Origin: Streptomyces bambusae
GTDB lineage: Bacteria > Actinomycetota > Actinomycetes > Streptomycetales > Streptomycetaceae
DNA: 39,832 bases
Assembly (NCBI RefSeq): GCF_020532645.1
Contig: NZ_JAJAUZ010000064.1
Span: 1 to 39,832 of the forward strand
Reading direction: 5' to 3'
Under the pieces are notes generated by a model. That model worked only from the letters and a program-made list of their open reading frames with translations. It did not search any database and was not told the origin of the DNA. This document shows positions 15,149 to 22,496 of this stretch, one piece after another; position 1 is the stretch's first letter, and every line of letters begins with the position of its first letter. Position numbers and translations under genes: made by a program.

Positions 15149-16119
15149 CCACGCCCCTCTCCCCCGTGAACCGGCTGCGCCCGCGCCGCTCCTGCCTCGC
15201 GGTCCCGGGTTCCAACCCGCGGTTCCTGGAGAAGGCCCAGGGCCTGCCGGCCGACCAGGTGTTCCTGGACCTGGAGGACGCCTGCGCGCCGCTCGCCAAG
15301 GAGGGCGCCCGGCACACCATCGTCGACGCGCTGAACAACGGCGACTGGACGGGCAAGACCCGGGCCGTGCGCGTCAACGACTGGACCACCCACTGGACCT
15401 ACCGCGACGTGATCACGGTGGTCGAGGGCGCCGGCCAGAACCTCGACTGCATCATGCTGCCGAAGGTCCAGGACGCCCAGCAGGTGATCGCCCTCGACCT
15501 GCTGCTGACGCAGATCGAGAAGACCATGGGCTTCGAGGTCGGCAAGATCGGCATCGAGGCGCAGATCGAGAACGCCAAGGGCCTGGTCAACGTCGACGAG
15601 ATCGCCGCCGCCTCGCCGCGGCTGGAGACGATCATCTTCGGCCCGGCCGACTTCATGGCCTCCATCAACATGAAGTCCCTGGTCGTGGGCATGCAGCCGC
15701 CCGGCTACCCGGCGGACGCGTACCACTACATCCTGATGCGGATCCTGATGGCCGCCCGGACCCACGACCTCCAGGCGATCGACGGCCCCTTCCTGCAGAT
15801 CCGCGACGTGGACGCGTACCGCGAGGTCGCCGGCCGTGCCGCCGCGCTGGGCTTCGACGGCAAGTGGGTGCTGCACCCCGGCCAGGTCGACGCGGCCAAC
15901 GAGGTCTTCTCCCCCTCGCAGGACGACTACGACCACGCCGAGCTGATCCTCGACGCCTACGACTGGTGCACCTCCGAGGCGGGCGGCAAGAAGGGCTCCG
16001 CGATGCTCGGCGACGAGATGATCGACGAGGCCAGCCGCAAGATGGCCCTGGTCATCGCGGGCAAGGGCCGCGCCGCCGGCATGCAGCGCACCACCAAGTT
16101 CGAGATCCCGGAGGCCTGA
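15145..16119 (+). CDS. HpcH/HpaI aldolase (CitE-like), L-malyl-CoA/beta-methylmalyl-CoA lyase
   Basis: This 324-residue CitE-like TIM-barrel enzyme needs a divalent metal. Family motifs seen are SCLAVPGSNPRFLEKA, VFLDLEDACAP (metal Asp/Glu), IEAQIENAKGL, FGPADFMASI and KWVLHPGQVDAANEVF. In the ethylmalonyl-CoA pathway, the Mcl1 member splits beta-methylmalyl-CoA into glyoxylate and propionyl-CoA and can also cleave or form malyl-CoA. Length and operon position support Mcl rather than citrate lyase, since no CitD/CitF neighbours occur. The ATG at 15145 overlaps the meaA stop by 4 bases. Confidence 0.92.
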   Translation: MTTPLSPVNRLRPRRSCLAVPGSNPRFLEKAQGLPADQVFLDLEDACAPLAKEGARHTIVDALNNGDWTGKTRAVRVNDWTTHWTYRDVITVVEGAGQNLDCIMLPKVQDAQQVIALDLLLTQIEKTMGFEVGKIGIEAQIENAKGLVNVDEIAAASPRLETIIFGPADFMASINMKSLVVGMQPPGYPADAYHYILMRILMAARTHDLQAIDGPFLQIRDVDAYREVAGRAAALGFDGKWVLHPGQVDAANEVFSPSQDDYDHAELILDAYDWCTSEAGGKKGSAMLGDEMIDEASRKMALVIAGKGRAAGMQRTTKFEIPEA

Positions 16120-16122
16120 GCC

Positions 16123-16635
16123 GTGCAGTTCGGACGCACCTACGAAGAGTTCGAGGTCGGCGCGGTCTACAAGCACTGGCCCGGGAAGACGGTCACGGAG
16201 TACGACGACCACCTCTTCTGCCTGCTGACCATGAACCACCACCCGCTGCACATGGACGTGAACTACGCGGAGAACACCACGGACTTCGGCAAGAACGTGG
16301 TGGTGGGCAACTACATCTACTCGCTGCTGCTGGGCATGTCCGTCCCGGACGTCTCCGGCAAGGCCATCGCCAACCTGGAGATCGAGTCGCTGCGGCACGT
16401 GGCGCCGACCTTCCACGGCGACACGATCTACGGCGAGACCACGGTCCTCGACAAGACCCCGTCGAAGTCGAAGAACGACCGCGGCATCGTCTACGTCGAG
16501 ACCAAGGGCTACAAGCAGGACGGCACCCTCGTCTGCGTCTTCCGGCGCAAGGTGATGGTGCCGACCGAGACGTACATCAAGGAGCGCGGCGGCGAGCAGC
16601 CCGGCCGGCCCCAGCTGAAGGAACAGGGGAAGTAG
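16123..16635 (+). CDS. MaoC family dehydratase, mesaconyl-CoA hydratase candidate
   Basis: This 170-residue single hotdog-fold protein starts with GTG only 3 bp after the lyase stop. The R-hydratase signature G-D-x-N-P-L-H is represented by M37-N-H-H-P-L-H43. The His is kept, but the usual catalytic Asp is Asn38. The characterised mesaconyl-CoA hydratase Mch of Rhodobacter is, as I recall, about twice this length (fused double hotdog), so this protein would have to act as a dimer or with another subunit. Operon position between the lyase and the acyl-CoA dehydrogenase fits exactly the hydration of mesaconyl-C1-CoA to beta-methylmalyl-CoA. The function is inferred from context. Confidence 0.85.
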   Translation: MQFGRTYEEFEVGAVYKHWPGKTVTEYDDHLFCLLTMNHHPLHMDVNYAENTTDFGKNVVVGNYIYSLLLGMSVPDVSGKAIANLEIESLRHVAPTFHGDTIYGETTVLDKTPSKSKNDRGIVYVETKGYKQDGTLVCVFRRKVMVPTETYIKERGGEQPGRPQLKEQGK

Positions 16636-16637
16636 CC

Positions 16638-17843
16638 ATGGCACGACTCGCCCAGACCGCCGGACTGACCGACGTCCAGCAGGAGATCCTCAAGACCGTC
16701 CGCGAGTTCGTCGACAAGGAGATCATCCCGGTCGCGACCGCGCTGGAACACAAGGACGAGTACCCGCAGCAGATCGTGGACGGGCTCAAGGAGCTCGGTC
16801 TCTTCGGGCTGATGATCCCCGAGGAGTACGGCGGTCTCGGTGAGTCGCTGCTCACCTACGCACTGTGCGTGGAGGAGATCGCGCGCGGCTGGATGTCCGT
16901 GTCGGGCATCATCAACACCCACTTCATCGTGGCGTACATGCTCAAGCAGCACGGCACCCAGGAGCAGAAGGACCACTTCCTGCCCCGCATGGCGCTGGGC
17001 GAGGTGCGCGGCGCCTTCTCGATGTCGGAGCCGGGCCTGGGCTCGGATGTGTCGGCGATCACGTCGAAGGCGGTCAAGGACGGCGACGAGTACGTCCTGA
17101 ACGGCCAGAAGATGTGGCTGACGAACGGCGGCAGCTCCACCCTGGTGGCCGTTCTGGTCCGGAGTGACGAAGGACACCCGGAGGGCACGGCGCCCCACAA
17201 GTCGATGACGACCTTCCTCGTCGAGAAGGAGCCGGGCTTCGGTGAGGTCCGTCCGGGCCTGACCATCCCGGGCAAGATCGACAAGATGGGTTACAAGGGC
17301 GTCGACACGACCGAACTCATCATGGACGGACTGCGCATTCCGGCCAATCGGGTCCTGGGCGGGGTCACCGGCCGAGGGTTTTACCAAATGATGGACGGCG
17401 TGGAGGTCGGCCGCGTGAACGTGGCGGCCCGTGGCTGCGGCGTCGCTCAGCGTGCGTTCGAGCTGGGTGTCTCGTATGCCCAGCAACGTCACACTTTCGG
17501 CAAGCCGATCGCCCAGCACCAGGCAATCCAGTTCAAGCTGGCCGAGATGGCTACCAAGGTCGAGGCCGCTCATGCCATGATGGTCAACGCAGCACGCAAA
17601 AAGGACTCCGGAGAACGAAACGACCTCGAAGCGGGGATGGCGAAGTACCTCGCCTCCGAGTACTGCAAGGAGGTCGTGGAGGACGCCTTCCGCATCCACG
17701 GCGGTTACGGCTTCTCGAAGGAGTACGAGATCGAGCGGCTCTACCGGGAGGCGCCGATGCTGCTGATCGGCGAAGGAACCGCCGAGATCCAGAAAATGAT
17801 CATCGGGCGACGCCTGCTTGAGGAGTACAAGCTCCAGGGCTGA
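16638..17843 (+). CDS. Acyl-CoA dehydrogenase, (2S)-methylsuccinyl-CoA dehydrogenase candidate
   Basis: This 401-residue FAD enzyme has the full family layout. There is an N-terminal helical domain, the middle domain with FSMSEPGLGSDVSAI and GQKMWLTNG, and a C-terminal helical domain with RHTFGKPIAQHQAIQFKLAEM and FRIHGGYGFSKEYEIERLYR. The catalytic base is probably Glu379 in GEGTAEIQ. The role proposed from context is oxidation of methylsuccinyl-CoA to mesaconyl-CoA. Characterised Mcd from Rhodobacter is longer because of an N-terminal extension, which is absent here. The ATG at 16638 lies 2 bp after the MaoC stop, with AGGGGA upstream. The 3' third is less GC-rich than its surroundings (58% in 17581-17640). 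A two-part stem-loop follows. Confidence 0.92.
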   Translation: MARLAQTAGLTDVQQEILKTVREFVDKEIIPVATALEHKDEYPQQIVDGLKELGLFGLMIPEEYGGLGESLLTYALCVEEIARGWMSVSGIINTHFIVAYMLKQHGTQEQKDHFLPRMALGEVRGAFSMSEPGLGSDVSAITSKAVKDGDEYVLNGQKMWLTNGGSSTLVAVLVRSDEGHPEGTAPHKSMTTFLVEKEPGFGEVRPGLTIPGKIDKMGYKGVDTTELIMDGLRIPANRVLGGVTGRGFYQMMDGVEVGRVNVAARGCGVAQRAFELGVSYAQQRHTFGKPIAQHQAIQFKLAEMATKVEAAHAMMVNAARKKDSGERNDLEAGMAKYLASEYCKEVVEDAFRIHGGYGFSKEYEIERLYREAPMLLIGEGTAEIQKMIIGRRLLEEYKLQG

Positions 17844-17848
17844 AAGTC

Positions 17849-17879
17849 CCTTTTGTAGCGGAAAGTCCGCGTAAAGGGT
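17849..17879. terminator. Interrupted stem-loop closing the ccr-meaA operon
   Basis: CCCTTT (17849-17854) pairs with AAAGGG (17874-17879), and inside it GCGGA (17859-17863) pairs with TCCGC (17867-17871) around an AAG loop. It begins 6 bp after the acyl-CoA dehydrogenase stop. This probably terminates or attenuates read-through into psd. Confidence 0.5.
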
Positions 17880-17922
17880 CACACCCTGTCACCGGCTTCG
17901 GGCCACCGACTCGGCTTCTGGC

Positions 17923-17953
17923 TTGCCCAGTTGTTGCGCGCAACCGATAGCAT
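17923..17953 (+). promoter_or_regulatory. Candidate psd promoter with a perfect 12-bp palindrome in the spacer
   Basis: TTGCCC (17923-17928) and TAGCAT (17948-17953) are separated by 19 bases. The spacer holds the perfect palindrome GTTGCGCGCAAC (17933-17944), an obvious operator candidate. The start would fall about 60 bases before the psd ATG. Confidence 0.45.
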
Positions 17954-18019
17954 TCCAGTACAGCCGCCGTCCCGTCCCCCCTTTTACGGCGCGGCAACCA
18001 CCCGCTACGAAGGTCTTCC

Positions 18020-18676
18020 ATGCCCCACAGCCAAACCTCTGCACACCGAGACAGCCTCGCCGGCGTACGCCTCGCGCGCGGAGCATCGCCGTGGCTTCTG
18101 CCGACCGTCGCCACCGCGGCGCTCAGCCTGGTCCGGGCCCGCAAGTCCGGGCGCTGGGCCGCCGCAGCCCTGCCCACCACCGCTCTCGCGGCGGGCATGC
18201 TGTGGTTCTTCCGCGACCCCGAGCGCGAGATCGCCCAGGGCCGTGTCATCTCGCCGGCCGACGGCGTGGTGCAGAGCATCATGCCGTGGAAGGACGGACG
18301 GACGCGGGTCGCGATCTTCATGAGCCCGCTGAACGTCCACGTCAACCGCGCGCCCCTGGCGGGCACGGTGACGTCGGTCGAGCACATCCCCGGCGGGTTC
18401 GTCCCGGCGTTCAACAAGGAGAGCGAGAACAACGAGCGCGTTGTCTGGCACTTCGACACCGAGCTCGGAGACATCGAGATGGTGCAGATCGCGGGTGCTG
18501 TCGCCCGCCGCATCGTCCCGTACGTGCCCGCGGGCACCAAGGTGGAACAGGGCGAACGGATCGGTCTGATCCGCTTCGGCTCGCGCGTCGACATCTACCT
18601 CCCGGAGGGTGTCGAGGTCGCGGTCGAGGTCGGTCAGGCCACCACGGCGGGAGTGACTCGAATTGACCGTGACTGA
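18020..18676 (+). CDS. psd: Phosphatidylserine decarboxylase (short, archaeal/actinobacterial type)
   Basis: This 218-residue proenzyme makes phosphatidylethanolamine from phosphatidylserine. A hydrophobic segment at about 45-63 anchors it to the membrane. SPADG (78-82) and the substrate-side MSPLNVHVNRAPLAG (101-115) are hallmark motifs. Self-cleavage to the pyruvoyl form should occur at Gly187-Ser188 in IRFGSRVD. The usual LGST of the long form is replaced by FGS, as in short Psd. It is followed directly by pssA, whose start overlaps its end. Confidence 0.96.
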   Translation: MPHSQTSAHRDSLAGVRLARGASPWLLPTVATAALSLVRARKSGRWAAAALPTTALAAGMLWFFRDPEREIAQGRVISPADGVVQSIMPWKDGRTRVAIFMSPLNVHVNRAPLAGTVTSVEHIPGGFVPAFNKESENNERVVWHFDTELGDIEMVQIAGAVARRIVPYVPAGTKVEQGERIGLIRFGSRVDIYLPEGVEVAVEVGQATTAGVTRIDRD

Positions 18677-19529
18677 TCCCGAGACTCATTCACAGCCGAA
18701 GGCGGACTGGGTCCCGGCGGCCGAGGAGGAGACCGACGGCGAGGAGATGCCCCTCTCGCTGCGGCTGTCGATAGCCGACACCCTCACCCTCGGCAACGCG
18801 ACCTGCGGATTCATGGCGGTGTACTTCACCACCACCGGAATCCTCATCCCGCACCTCACGGGCAGTGGCGAGTCGGGCATGGCGCGTCACAGCGCCGCCA
18901 CCGCGGTGATACTGATGCTGCTCGCCGCCGTCTTCGACCTGTTCGACGGGCTCGTGGCGCGGAAGCTGCGCAGTTCGCCGATGGGCGCGGAGCTGGACAA
19001 CCTGTCCGACCTGATCAGCTTCGGCCTGGCGCCGGCGTACTTCGTGCTGGTCTACGGCATGGTCGCCGACGACGCGCACCAGAAGATGTCGGCCCTGGCC
19101 GCGATCGTGGTGCTGCTGGCCGTGGTCCTGCGGCTCGCGAGATTCAGCTGCGTGACGATGAAGGACGGCATGTTCCAGGGCATGCCGAGCCCGTTCGGTG
19201 CGCTGACGGTCGTCTCGATCGTGCTGCTGGAGCTGCCGTTCGTGCCGACGCTGCTGGCGATCGTCGGTGTCGCCTGGCTGATGGTGAGTCGGGTCGAGTA
19301 CCCGAAGCCGCGGGGCGTCCTCGCGGTGGCGATGCTCAGCTGGATCGTCGGTGCGATGGGGCTGCTGGCGGCCTGGGCGTTCGACGCGCCGGGCGGCCAG
19401 ATGCTCCTGCAGACCGGGTGCGCGCTGCAGATCGCGATGGCGGCGACGATCCCGCTCTTCGCGACCACGCGGCGGGCGAACACGTTCCGCAACAACCGCC
19501 GCGAGGCCCGTGCCTCCGAGCTCCGCTAG
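18663..19529 (+). CDS. pssA: CDP-diacylglycerol-serine O-phosphatidyltransferase
   Basis: This 288-residue membrane enzyme makes phosphatidylserine, the substrate of Psd. It has the CDP-alcohol phosphatidyltransferase signature from Asp92: D-x2-DG-x2-AR-x7-G-x3-D-x3-D, ending at Asp116. It also has about seven or eight hydrophobic segments. A 35-residue acidic cytosolic N-terminus precedes them. The start is probably TTG at 18663, because GGGAG lies 9 bases upstream; GTG at 18669 is the alternative. Either way it overlaps psd by 8-14 bases, so the two are coupled. A 15-bp terminator follows. Confidence 0.95.
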   Translation: MTVTDPETHSQPKADWVPAAEEETDGEEMPLSLRLSIADTLTLGNATCGFMAVYFTTTGILIPHLTGSGESGMARHSAATAVILMLLAAVFDLFDGLVARKLRSSPMGAELDNLSDLISFGLAPAYFVLVYGMVADDAHQKMSALAAIVVLLAVVLRLARFSCVTMKDGMFQGMPSPFGALTVVSIVLLELPFVPTLLAIVGVAWLMVSRVEYPKPRGVLAVAMLSWIVGAMGLLAAWAFDAPGGQMLLQTGCALQIAMAATIPLFATTRRANTFRNNRREARASELR

Positions 19530-19540
19530 TCGCAACGCCG

Positions 19541-19574
19541 AGGGCCCCGGACACCGACAGGTGTCCGGGGCCCT
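19541..19574. terminator. Very strong hairpin terminator after pssA
   Basis: A perfect 15-bp stem, AGGGCCCCGGACACC with GGTGTCCGGGGCCCT, closes a GACA loop and is followed by TCGCAT. It lies 12 bp past the pssA stop and ends the lipid-synthesis unit. Confidence 0.9.
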
Positions 19575-19598
19575 TCGCATGAGCGGGTCCCCGCACGG

Positions 19599-19652
19599 CA
19601 GGGGCTCCGCCCCCGGACCCCCGGTCCTCAATCGCCGGACGGGCTCGGGTTT
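19599..19652. repeat. Streptomyces-type intergenic repeat (GGGGCTCCGCCCC...CTCAATCGCCGGACGGGCT)
   Basis: GGGGCTCCGCCCCC forms a small hairpin followed by GGACCCC and CTCAATCGCCGGACGGGCT. Related sequence occurs at 10-60 and at 28,868-28,955 in this window, always between genes. Confidence 0.6.
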
Positions 19653-19749
19653 CTCCCCCTGCCGGACCCTGCGCCCTGCGGGGCGTACCGGTGACGGGAC
19701 AGGGGACGGAAATCTCGATGTCGGAAAACCGCCAGCCGGAGGCAGTCGC

Positions 19750-21243
19750 GTGCCGGATCCTGGAGGCATGCACACCGATACCGAGCGCTGCGTCCGGGCC
19801 GTGCAGTCGAAGGACTCCCGGTTCGACGGCTGGTTCTTCACCGCCGTGCTGACCACGCGGATCTACTGCCGGCCCAGCTGCCCCGCCGTACCCCCGAAGG
19901 TCGAGAACATGACCTTCCTGCCCAGCGCGGCCGCCTGCCAGCAGGCCGGGTTCCGGGCGTGCAAGCGGTGCCGGCCCGACACCAGCCCCGGCTCCCCGGA
20001 GTGGAACGCCCGCGCCGACAGCGTGGCTCGGGCCATGCGCCTCATCCGGGACGGGGTCGTGGACCGGGAAGGGGTCCAGGGCCTCGCCACCCGGCTCGGC
20101 TACTCCGCGCGCCAGATCGAGCGCCAGCTGAACGCCGAGCTGGGGGCCGGGCCGCTCGCCCTGGCCCGCGCCCAGCGCGCCCAGACCGCGCGGCTGCTCA
20201 TCGAGACCTCCGCGCTGCCGATGGCCGACGTCGCGTTCGCCGCCGGCTTCTCCTCGATCCGGACGTTCAACGACACGGTCCGCGAGGTGTTCGCGCTCTC
20301 CCCGACCGAGCTGCGGACCCGCGCCGCCCGCGGCCCCGGGGCCGGCCCGCAGACCCCCGGTGTCCTCACGCTGCGCCTGCCGTACCGGGCCCCGCTGCAC
20401 CCCGACAACCTGTTCGGGCACCTGGCCGCGACGGCCGTGCCCGGCGTCGAGGAGTGGCGCGACGGCGCCTACCGCCGCACCCTGCGCCTCCCCTACGGCA
20501 CCGGGATCGCTGCGCTCGCCCCTCGCCCCGGGTACGTGGAGTGCCGGCTCGCCCTGACCGACCTGCGCGACCTGACGATCGCCATCAGCCGCTGCCGCTG
20601 GCTGCTCGACCTGGACGCCGACCCGGCCGCCGTGGACGAGCTGCTGGCCGCGGACCCGCTACTGGCCCCGCTGGTGGCGAAGGCCCCGGGCCGGCGGGTC
20701 CCGCGCACCGTGGACGCGGCCGAGTTCGCCGTACGCGCGGTGCTCGGGCAGCAGGTGTCCACGGCGGCGGCCCGTACGCACGCGGCGCGCCTGGTCGTGG
20801 CGCACGGGGAACGCGTGGAGGACCCGGAGGGCGGCCTGACCCGGCTGTTCCCGTCGATGGCGGAGCTGGCCGCGCTCGACCCGGAGGCGCTGGCCCTGCC
20901 GCGCAGCCGCCGCGCGACGCTGACCACCCTGGTCGGTGCCCTCGCGGACGGCTCGCTCCCGCTGGGCATCGACAGCGACTGGGAGCTGGCCCGGGAGCGG
21001 CTGTCGGGATTGCCCGGGTTCGGCCCGTGGACGGTGGAGGTGATCGCGATGCGCGCCCTGGGCGATCCGGACGCGTTCCTCCCCTCCGACCTGGGGATCC
21101 GCCGGGCCGCCCAGGGCCTGGGCCTGCCGCACACCCCCGCCGCGCTGACCGCCCGGGCGGCCGCCTGGCGCCCTTGGCGCGCGTACGCCGTCCAGCACCT
21201 GTGGGCGACGGACGACCACCCGGTCAACCTCATGCCCGCCTGA
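19750..21243 (+). CDS. Ada-AlkA fusion: methylphosphotriester-sensing activator / 3-methyladenine DNA glycosylase
   Basis: Domains in order, numbered from the internal ATG at 19768, are as follows. First comes an Ada zinc domain with Cys34, Cys38, Cys65 and Cys68 (YCRPSC ... CKRC), which accepts methyl groups from DNA phosphotriesters. An AraC-type helix-turn-helix follows (about 80-165: GLATRLGYSARQIERQL, ADVAFAAGFSSIRTFNDTV). The last part is an AlkA glycosylase with a helix-hairpin-helix GLPGFGPWTVEVIAMRAL and catalytic Asp in LPSDLGI. It removes alkylated bases and probably activates its own regulon. The ATG has GGAGG only 1 base away, too close to work. GTG at 19750 has GGAGG 7 bases upstream, so I take that start (497 residues). 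The O6-methylguanine methyltransferase domain of E. coli Ada is missing but is encoded by the next gene. Confidence 0.93.
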   Translation: MPDPGGMHTDTERCVRAVQSKDSRFDGWFFTAVLTTRIYCRPSCPAVPPKVENMTFLPSAAACQQAGFRACKRCRPDTSPGSPEWNARADSVARAMRLIRDGVVDREGVQGLATRLGYSARQIERQLNAELGAGPLALARAQRAQTARLLIETSALPMADVAFAAGFSSIRTFNDTVREVFALSPTELRTRAARGPGAGPQTPGVLTLRLPYRAPLHPDNLFGHLAATAVPGVEEWRDGAYRRTLRLPYGTGIAALAPRPGYVECRLALTDLRDLTIAISRCRWLLDLDADPAAVDELLAADPLLAPLVAKAPGRRVPRTVDAAEFAVRAVLGQQVSTAAARTHAARLVVAHGERVEDPEGGLTRLFPSMAELAALDPEALALPRSRRATLTTLVGALADGSLPLGIDSDWELARERLSGLPGFGPWTVEVIAMRALGDPDAFLPSDLGIRRAAQGLGLPHTPAALTARAAAWRPWRAYAVQHLWATDDHPVNLMPA

Positions 21244-21305
21244 CCACCCGCACCGCCCCCTCCTCACCACCCCCCGACCTCCCCCGACCGGAGAGAAGCA
21301 GCGTC

Positions 21306-21821
21306 ATGGAACGACAGCACACCGTCATCGACAGCCCGTACGGCCCGCTCACGCTGGTCGCGACCGAGGGGGTGCTCAGCGGGCTCTACATGACCGGGCA
21401 GCGGCACCGGCCGGCCGAGGAGACGTTCGGGCCGCGGGCGGCACCGGAGGAGGAGCCGTTCCCGGAGGTGGTGCGGCAGCTCGCCGCGTACTTCGCCGGC
21501 GAGCGCAAGTCCTTCGACCTGCCGCTGCGGCTGGACGGCACCGAGTTCCAGCGCAGCGTCTGGGACCAGCTGGTGCGGATCCCCTACGGCGAGACCTGGT
21601 CGTACGGGGAGCTGGCCGCGCGGCTCGGCAAGCCGGGCGCGTCCCGGGCGGTCGGCCTGGCCAACGGCAAGAACCCGGTCGGGATCATCGTGCCCTGCCA
21701 CCGGGTCATCGGCTCCTCGGGCAGCATGACCGGCTACGGCGGCGGTCTGGACCGCAAGGTGCGGCTGCTCGCGTTCGAGAGCGGCCGGGAGCCGGCGGCC
21801 GGCCCCGACGCGCTGTTCTGA
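21306..21821 (+). CDS. ogt: Methylated-DNA-[protein]-cysteine S-methyltransferase
   Basis: This 171-residue suicide enzyme repairs O6-methylguanine. The active-site motif IVPCHRVIG has acceptor Cys131, preceded by the helix-turn-helix region PYGETWSYGELAARLGKPGASRAVG (written here only to mark about 93-117). It lies 62 bp after the Ada-AlkA gene with GGAGAG upstream of the ATG, so the two probably form one alkylation-response unit. It complements the missing methyltransferase domain of the neighbour. Confidence 0.96.
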   Translation: MERQHTVIDSPYGPLTLVATEGVLSGLYMTGQRHRPAEETFGPRAAPEEEPFPEVVRQLAAYFAGERKSFDLPLRLDGTEFQRSVWDQLVRIPYGETWSYGELAARLGKPGASRAVGLANGKNPVGIIVPCHRVIGSSGSMTGYGGGLDRKVRLLAFESGREPAAGPDALF

Positions 21822-21822
21822 C

Positions 21823-21866
21823 CCCGGTCGGCGCCCCGGCCGCGGACGGGCGGGGCGCCGGCCGGG
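21823..21866. terminator. Bidirectional terminator between ogt and the convergent HEAT gene
   Basis: A 16-bp stem (21823-21838 with 21851-21866, one T-G wobble), including CGGCGCCCCG/CGGGGCGCCG, fills the whole 45-bp gap between the two converging genes. Confidence 0.85.
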
Positions 21867-22487
21867 TCACGGCCGCGGAGGCTTCTCCCCCGGCATGAGC
21901 CCGGGCGCGGGACGGTCCGCACCCTCGGCCCCGCCGGCCCGCTCGCCGGGCATCAGGCCGTCCCCGCCCGCGGGGTCCTCGCCGGGCATCAGCCCGGCCC
22001 CGCCGGGCCGCTCGCCGGGCATCGGCGAGTACAGCAGGGTCTGCGGGCCCGGCTCCGCACCAATCTCCCGGGGGGCGGCGGGCGGCGCCGCGGACTCCTC
22101 GGCCGTCCGCAGCCGGGACACCAGCTCCGGCGGGGCGTCCGGCGGTACGGAGTTCCAGGCGACCTTGCGGACCCCCGGGTCGGGGTCGGCGACCAGCTCG
22201 CCCAGTACGCCGACGGCGGCCTCGGCGGGCAGGTTCACGGCCGCCCCGGCGGCGGCCACCCGCAGCAGCGGTTCGCCGCTGCGGGCCGCGCCCTCGACCA
22301 CGTCGCCGCCTTGGTCCCCGTCGAGCAGGCTGGCGGCGTACACGGCCTTGGTGGCGAGCATCAGGTCGGCGCCGCGGGCCAGCTCCCTGAGGTGCGGCAG
22401 GCTGCCGGGGCCCAGCCGGGCGGCCGCGGCGTAGTCGGGCTCCTCGGGTTCGAGGGCCTGCCGGACGGTCTCCATGGTCACGGTCAC
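21867..22487 (-). CDS. HEAT-like protein with a C-terminal MPGE-repeat tail
   Basis: This 206-residue protein has two parts. Residues 1-130 are helical and HEAT-like (LPHLRELARGADLMLATKAV, EPLLRVAAAGAAVNL, LVADPDPGVRKVAWNSV). Residues 131-206 form a flexible Pro/Gly tail carrying four MPGE motifs at about 155, 167, 179 and 198, three of them as GLMPGE. No signal peptide was seen. It starts with GTG at 22487, and the ribosome site AGGAGG overlaps the TAG stop of the upstream lectin-protease gene, so the pair is translationally coupled. A role as partner, inhibitor or substrate of the protease is an inference. Confidence 0.82.
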   Translation of the reverse strand: MTVTMETVRQALEPEEPDYAAAARLGPGSLPHLRELARGADLMLATKAVYAASLLDGDQGGDVVEGAARSGEPLLRVAAAGAAVNLPAEAAVGVLGELVADPDPGVRKVAWNSVPPDAPPELVSRLRTAEESAAPPAAPREIGAEPGPQTLLYSPMPGERPGGAGLMPGEDPAGGDGLMPGERAGGAEGADRPAPGLMPGEKPPRP

Positions 22488-22496
22488 GTCGGCCTC

